Below are positions 62,123 through 64,000 of a stretch of DNA of 64,000 bases, piece by piece. Positions within the stretch are counted from its first letter, which is position 1. Each line of letters starts with the position of its first letter. The notes below the pieces were generated by a model. It did not search any database and was not told the origin of the DNA. It worked only from the letters and a program-made list of their open reading frames with translations. The stretch is taken from contig NZ_ONZG01000015.1 of NCBI RefSeq assembly GCF_900302455.1, positions 40,293 to 104,292 on the forward strand, in the 5' to 3' direction. This DNA is from Falsiruegeria mediterranea M17 (lineage in GTDB: Bacteria > Pseudomonadota > Alphaproteobacteria > Rhodobacterales > Rhodobacteraceae). The position numbers and the translations under genes are program-made.

Positions 62123-62303
62123 CTCCCGCCCTCGCTACATGCCCTCACGGGCCCTTGCTCCGTTGGGCCGGGCGCCTCGCCTGCGGCTCGGCGCGGTCCC
62201 GCATAGGGCATCTGTTTCACGACAAGCACCAACCGCCGAGCGGAGCGAGGCTGGGCCCAACGGGAGGAGGTTTTTCGGCAGAAAAATTGACGACGGGCGG
62301 GAG
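62123..62303. repeat. Dispersed intergenic repeat, copy 3 (long form)
   Basis: The element is bounded by CTCCCGC and GCGGGAG with nested arms TTGGGCC/GGGCCCAA and GCCTCGC/GCGAGGC. Its right end (GGGCCCAACGGGAGGAGG, TTTTTCG, CAGAAAAATTGACGACGG) differs from copy 2 by about one base in 45. It lies between the convergent GntR and restriction endonuclease genes. Confidence 0.75.
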
Positions 62304-62318
62304 AACTCCTCTCCTCTT

Positions 62319-63155
62319 TCAGACCACCAGATCCAATGGCAGATCCGAGATATCCCTGAGCCGCTGTCCGTCGATCATCGTCTCGACCAGTTCCAGCGCG
62401 TCGCGCTCCTGTTCGCGCATGGTCTCGACCAGTTCGAGCAACGCGAAATGGTACACACAGTCCATATCCCCCGTCCCAAGCGCAATCGCCGCAATCCGCG
62501 ACGGCACGGGTTCTGCGGTCACCGCCACGATATGCGGCAACCGCCCCTTGCGGTTGCGGATCAGGTTCAGCGCCTCAGAGCGGGGGTTCTGCACTCGGTC
62601 TGACCGGATCGTCAGCTTGCAACTGATCGAAGCATGCAATGTCGCTCGCGCCCCATTGGCCTGGCGCAGGCCCGAGTGCCGCGCCACCGAAGCATCCACC
62701 AGATCGCCGCTCTGGTTGATCACTGCATCCGTCTCGGCCCCACGCACCACAACCACATCCGGCTTGATCAGGTAGTCCGTGCCCAGATGCGTCTTGAGCG
62801 TCCGACTCGCATCCGCCAGAGCGCGCAGCTCATCCAAATGCGCATATTGCGCGTAGCGTGAAATCTGTTGCCCCCGCTCGACGGAAAACCGCCCTGGTCG
62901 CAGATGGGTAAACTGCTCGAAACACTCCGCAATGAAATCCTGGCACGCGGCCTCAAACAGGCTGCCTGCGGTCTGCCCAGCCGGTTTCTCGGCATGGCTG
63001 ATCAGTGGGCCAATCTTTGCCACCATGGCCTTTGCGATTTCGCGGCTCGAGGTATTGGAGACATCTGCCACCGACGGAACACCGCGTGTTTCCGTGATCG
63101 GGCCGGACAGGCATCTGGCATGAAACCGCGCCCGCGCCTCGCGCAGCCAGGTCAT
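62319..63155 (-). CDS. NgoMIV-family type II restriction endonuclease
   Basis: The 278-residue protein fits the NgoMIV family. It has E68 in SLFEAACQ, D133 in IKPDVVVV, and S178-C179-K180 in ASISCK. The D-to-S distance of 45 equals that of NgoMIV (D140, S185, K187; E70), whose site is GCCGGC. The gene starts two bases after the end of a C5-cytosine methyltransferase, the partner type of NgoMIV. It is intact, but its operon partner and probable promoter are separated by an IS at 63874. Activity and exact recognition sequence are inference. Confidence 0.75.
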   Translation of the reverse strand: MTWLREARARFHARCLSGPITETRGVPSVADVSNTSSREIAKAMVAKIGPLISHAEKPAGQTAGSLFEAACQDFIAECFEQFTHLRPGRFSVERGQQISRYAQYAHLDELRALADASRTLKTHLGTDYLIKPDVVVVRGAETDAVINQSGDLVDASVARHSGLRQANGARATLHASISCKLTIRSDRVQNPRSEALNLIRNRKGRLPHIVAVTAEPVPSRIAAIALGTGDMDCVYHFALLELVETMREQERDALELVETMIDGQRLRDISDLPLDLVV

Positions 63156-63157
63156 GC

Positions 63158-63873
63158 TCAGGCGACCGCGTAAAGACGCCGCGCGGTGATCGCCGCCTTG
63201 ACGTTGCGCGCCACAGCCTCGGCCACGGGCGGCGGAAAGGCATTGCCAACCTGCCTGTATGCATTGGTCTTGCGCCCGGCAAACTGCCAGTCGTCCGGGA
63301 ACCCCTGAATACGCGCCACCATACGCACGGTCAGACGCGGTATCCCTTCGAAATCGGGGTCTGGTGCCTCCTCCGCGATCGACTTGCCGTTGACCCCCAA
63401 AACCTCCCAGGCGCGCCGCGCGCGGGTCGGGCCCAGATCGGGACCGCCGTGTTTCTTGGATCCGCCGACGATGGTCGGCGCAATTTCATCCGCGCCGTCG
63501 CGCCACTGATCGACACCGGTCCATCCTCTCGCTCCCATCAGATCATGCAGCAGGTTGCCCACACTGGGCGGCTGCATATCGCCCCCCTTGGGCCATTCGA
63601 ATTTGTCGGCAAACTCATCGCGCACGGCAACAATCACGACCCGGGGGCGCAACTGTGACACGCCGAAATCGCTCGCGTTATAGAGATGCCAGTCGACAAA
63701 GCTGTAGCCCATCTTCTTGAGCTGGCGCTTCAGTTTCTGGCGGTAATCATGAAACACCGCATCCATGAAGCCGCGCACGTTCTCAAGCATCACCGCCTTG
63801 GGGCGCACTTCATCCACGACACGCAGCGCTTCGGGAAACAGATCACGCTCATCGGCTGCACCCAACTGTTTGC
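63158..63873 (-). pseudogene. C5-cytosine DNA methyltransferase, 5' end removed by an IS
   Basis: The frame from the IS edge to 63158 encodes the C-terminal two thirds of a C5 methyltransferase: SKQLGAADERDLFPEALRVV, motif VI VMLENVRGF, motif VIII SQLRPRVVIVAVR, a target-recognition region, and motifs IX-X with RIQGFPDDWQFAG and YRQVGNAFPPPVAEAVA. Motif I (F-x-G-x-G) and the catalytic P-C-Q of motif IV are missing because IS DNA begins at 63874 just before SKQLG. The rest may lie beyond the IS, outside the window. As it stands the enzyme cannot be active. It is the upstream partner of the NgoMIV-like gene. Confidence 0.85.
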
Positions 63874-64000
63874 TGGTCTTCCCCCACTGAAGTGGTCCTC
63901 CGCTATGTTTAGGAAAACGGAGGAAACACATGGCCAACAAGCGACCAAAGCCTGAGGAGATTGTCACGAAGTTGCGGCAGGTTGAGGTTCTGACGGGGCA
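63874..64000 (+). mobile_element. IS3-family insertion sequence, left end (runs off window)
   Basis: The left end TGGTCTTCCCCCACTGAAG lines up base for base with the left end of the IS at 45506, followed by the same GTGGTCC/CTGGTCC, CCGCTATGTTTA and an OrfA start. The two differ at several positions, so they are related, not identical, copies. It interrupts the methyltransferase gene in the opposite orientation. Confidence 0.85.
63930..64000 (+). CDS. IS3-family OrfA, 3' end outside window
   Basis: ATG 63930, preceded by GGAGG, gives MANKRPKPEEIVTKLRQVEVLTG, 20 of 23 or so residues shared with the OrfA at 45562. The visible part is undamaged, so this copy may be active. It would bind the element's ends and, by frameshift, yield the OrfAB transposase. 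Confidence 0.8.
   Translation, partial: MANKRPKPEEIVTKLRQVEVLTG

Overview
The window looks like chromosomal DNA of an alphaproteobacterium of the Rhodobacterales (Roseobacter group). The reasons are the high-GC coding style, an ALAS-type hemA with an FnrL-like box, the rodZ-ispG pair, and many TRAP transporters with catabolic operons for small nitrogen and carboxylate compounds. No species can be assigned from the sequence alone.

Layout. 1-11.5 kb is mostly core: the end of a DsbA-like gene, an MFS transporter, ispG and rodZ, hemA, an M20 peptidase, a broken DUF1963 gene, an MBL hydrolase, two identical tRNA-Asp genes, a GNAT enzyme, a pirin and a small secreted protein. 11.6-21.5 kb holds a divergent unit: lysR-tauD to the left, and to the right an MttB-like methyltransferase, two tandem FAD oxidoreductase/GcvT fusions and a class III aminotransferase, probably for an N-methylated amine. 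21.5-27 kb has a nitroreductase/MarR pair, a DUF302/DUF4345 pair, an Ldh-family dehydrogenase and a LysR. 27-34.1 kb has an arylsulfatase and a giant RTX protein. 34.4-43.2 kb is an RpiR-controlled operon: amidohydrolase, TRAP permease, glutamine-synthetase-like ligase, aldehyde dehydrogenase and iron alcohol dehydrogenase. This suggests import and gamma-glutamylation of an amine or amino alcohol. Two tandem outer-membrane proteins follow.

45-60.2 kb is a plastic zone. It has a decayed IS3-family element inside a broken gene, a GntR/TRAP system with a truncated large permease and a racemase-family remnant, a creatinase-like/nitrilase pair, and a complete malonate operon (GntR regulator, TRAP transporter, malonyl-CoA decarboxylase, malonyl-CoA synthetase). 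It ends with fragments of two recombinase families beside tRNA-Val. 60.3-64 kb has an AbrB-type membrane protein with a divergent GntR, then a type II restriction-modification locus. Its NgoMIV-like endonuclease is intact, but its C5 methyltransferase is cut by a second IS3-family copy that runs off the window.

Three copies of a structured intergenic repeat (2.0, 21.6 and 62.2 kb) and several well-formed operators (FnrL, LysR, MarR, RpiR and GntR type) are visible. The least ordinary items are the IS-split restriction-modification locus, the gamma-glutamylation-like operon, the MttB/FAD-GcvT operon and the dispersed repeat.
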